NCBI GenBank assembly: GCA_031289285.1
Contig: JAITPT010000284.1
Span: 1-5,987, forward strand
DNA: 5,987 bases
Direction: 5' to 3'
DNA from: Puniceicoccales bacterium
GTDB lineage: Bacteria > Verrucomicrobiota > Verrucomicrobiia > Opitutales > UBA953
Shown here: piece by piece, positions 5,529 to 5,987 of the stretch
Layout: each line of letters opens with the position of its first letter
Numbering within the stretch: the first letter of the stretch is position 1
Notes under the pieces: model-generated
Told to the model about the DNA's origin: nothing
The model's database searches: none
Seen by the model: only the letters and a program-made list of their open reading frames with translations
Made by a program: the position numbers and the translations under genes

Positions 5529-5987
5529 TCAGCAGACTTTGCGAACTGCACATAAATCATCGGGCCAAACTCCGTCCGTCTCCGAGGCAGAAACCGACGC
5601 AGGCGTCAACCGCCGCTTCAAGCCATTGCGCTTCCCGTATTGCTTCGCAAGAGCACTGACAAATGTCTCGCTACCCAAAGCAATGCTCCGCGAAAACCAC
5701 CCAACGCGACTCCGAAGACGCTCGCTCAAAGTGAGACGCCCGCCTGCCTCCGCAACACGCCGCTGCGCAGACTCGCTGATACGGGCAGCCTTCTGGTCAC
5801 CACGCTTCGCTGCGGAACCTTTCCCAAACAACACCACACGGTATGTCGCAAGCATCTCCGCATCGCTGCAATTGTCGCAACGAACCGCCATGCGCAGTCC
5901 CTTCACAATTTCGCCGCCGACAGCCACCGCCTCCGCGTAGCCGCAAAAACGATAATCTTTCGGGTCTTCGACGATGCCCGCACGAAC
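5529..5987 (-). CDS. REP-associated tyrosine transposase (RAYT, Y1_Tnp/IS200-like), C-terminal part
   Basis: The frame is open to the right edge, so the gene starts beyond the window; 152 residues are visible. The first visible residues, VRAGIVEDPKDYRFCGYAEA, match the segment that follows the catalytic Y1 domain in RAYT proteins (usually N-PVRAG.V..P.DY.WSS). Further family landmarks are YRVVLFGKG (49-57), GGRLTLSERLR (82-92) and WFSRSIALGSETFV (97-110), ending near a DLCAVRK tail. The HUH motif and catalytic Tyr lie outside the window and cannot be checked. RAYTs are single-copy, domesticated relatives of IS200/IS605 transposases that cut REP hairpins in single-stranded DNA and are thought to spread them. 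The frame is intact and ends at a TGA at 5529-5531. Nearby GTCCC-type repeats fit the expected partner elements. Family assignment is strong; activity is unknown. Confidence 0.9.
   Translation of the reverse strand, partial: VRAGIVEDPKDYRFCGYAEAVAVGGEIVKGLRMAVRCDNCSDAEMLATYRVVLFGKGSAAKRGDQKAARISESAQRRVAEAGGRLTLSERLRSRVGWFSRSIALGSETFVSALAKQYGKRNGLKRRLTPASVSASETDGVWPDDLCAVRKVC

Overview
The window is a GC-rich chromosomal segment with three complete protein genes, one gene cut by the right edge, and two gene-poor stretches filled with short dispersed repeats. The features point to Verrucomicrobiota, possibly the Opitutaceae: a Tat-exported sugar isomerase/epimerase of the kind common in Planctomycetes and Verrucomicrobia, no clear Shine-Dalgarno sequence at any of the three visible starts, an ACP-dehydratase fusion, and a RAYT-type transposase with repeats. 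This placement is inference; there is no marker gene.

Layout. Positions 1-1568 hold no convincing gene. They are a mosaic of interspersed repeats: a C-A-G-A-C-C-Y-G-T-C-C-C-C motif family, a 24-bp repeat in three copies, an inverted pair of ~90-100-bp units each predicted to form three hairpins, an 11-C tract, and a 162-bp imperfect palindrome. Positions 1569-2516 (minus strand) encode a secreted TIM-barrel isomerase/epimerase with a complete four-residue metal site. A 211-bp divergent intergenic region follows. On the plus strand come an acyl carrier protein fused to a FabZ-like dehydratase (2728-3768) and, 59 bp later, a beta-ketoacyl-ACP synthase (3828-5084). Positions 5085-5528 are gene-free and carry three more copies of the CAGACC(C/T)GTCCC-type repeat. 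From 5529 to the right edge (minus strand) is the C-terminal part of a REP-associated tyrosine transposase (RAYT).

How the genes work together. The carrier-dehydratase fusion and the ketosynthase look like a two-gene operon. Together they supply carrier, condensation and dehydration for a fatty-acid- or polyene-type chain; a ketoreductase, a malonyl transferase and a phosphopantetheinyl transferase must come from elsewhere. The divergent sugar isomerase has no evident link to them. The RAYT and the GTCCC-type repeats on both sides of the gene block may be a transposase and its non-autonomous substrates.

The most notable points are the ACP-dehydratase fusion with an altered active-site loop, the RAYT/repeat association, the inverted structured units with a compensatory base-pair change, and the long palindrome downstream of the isomerase.
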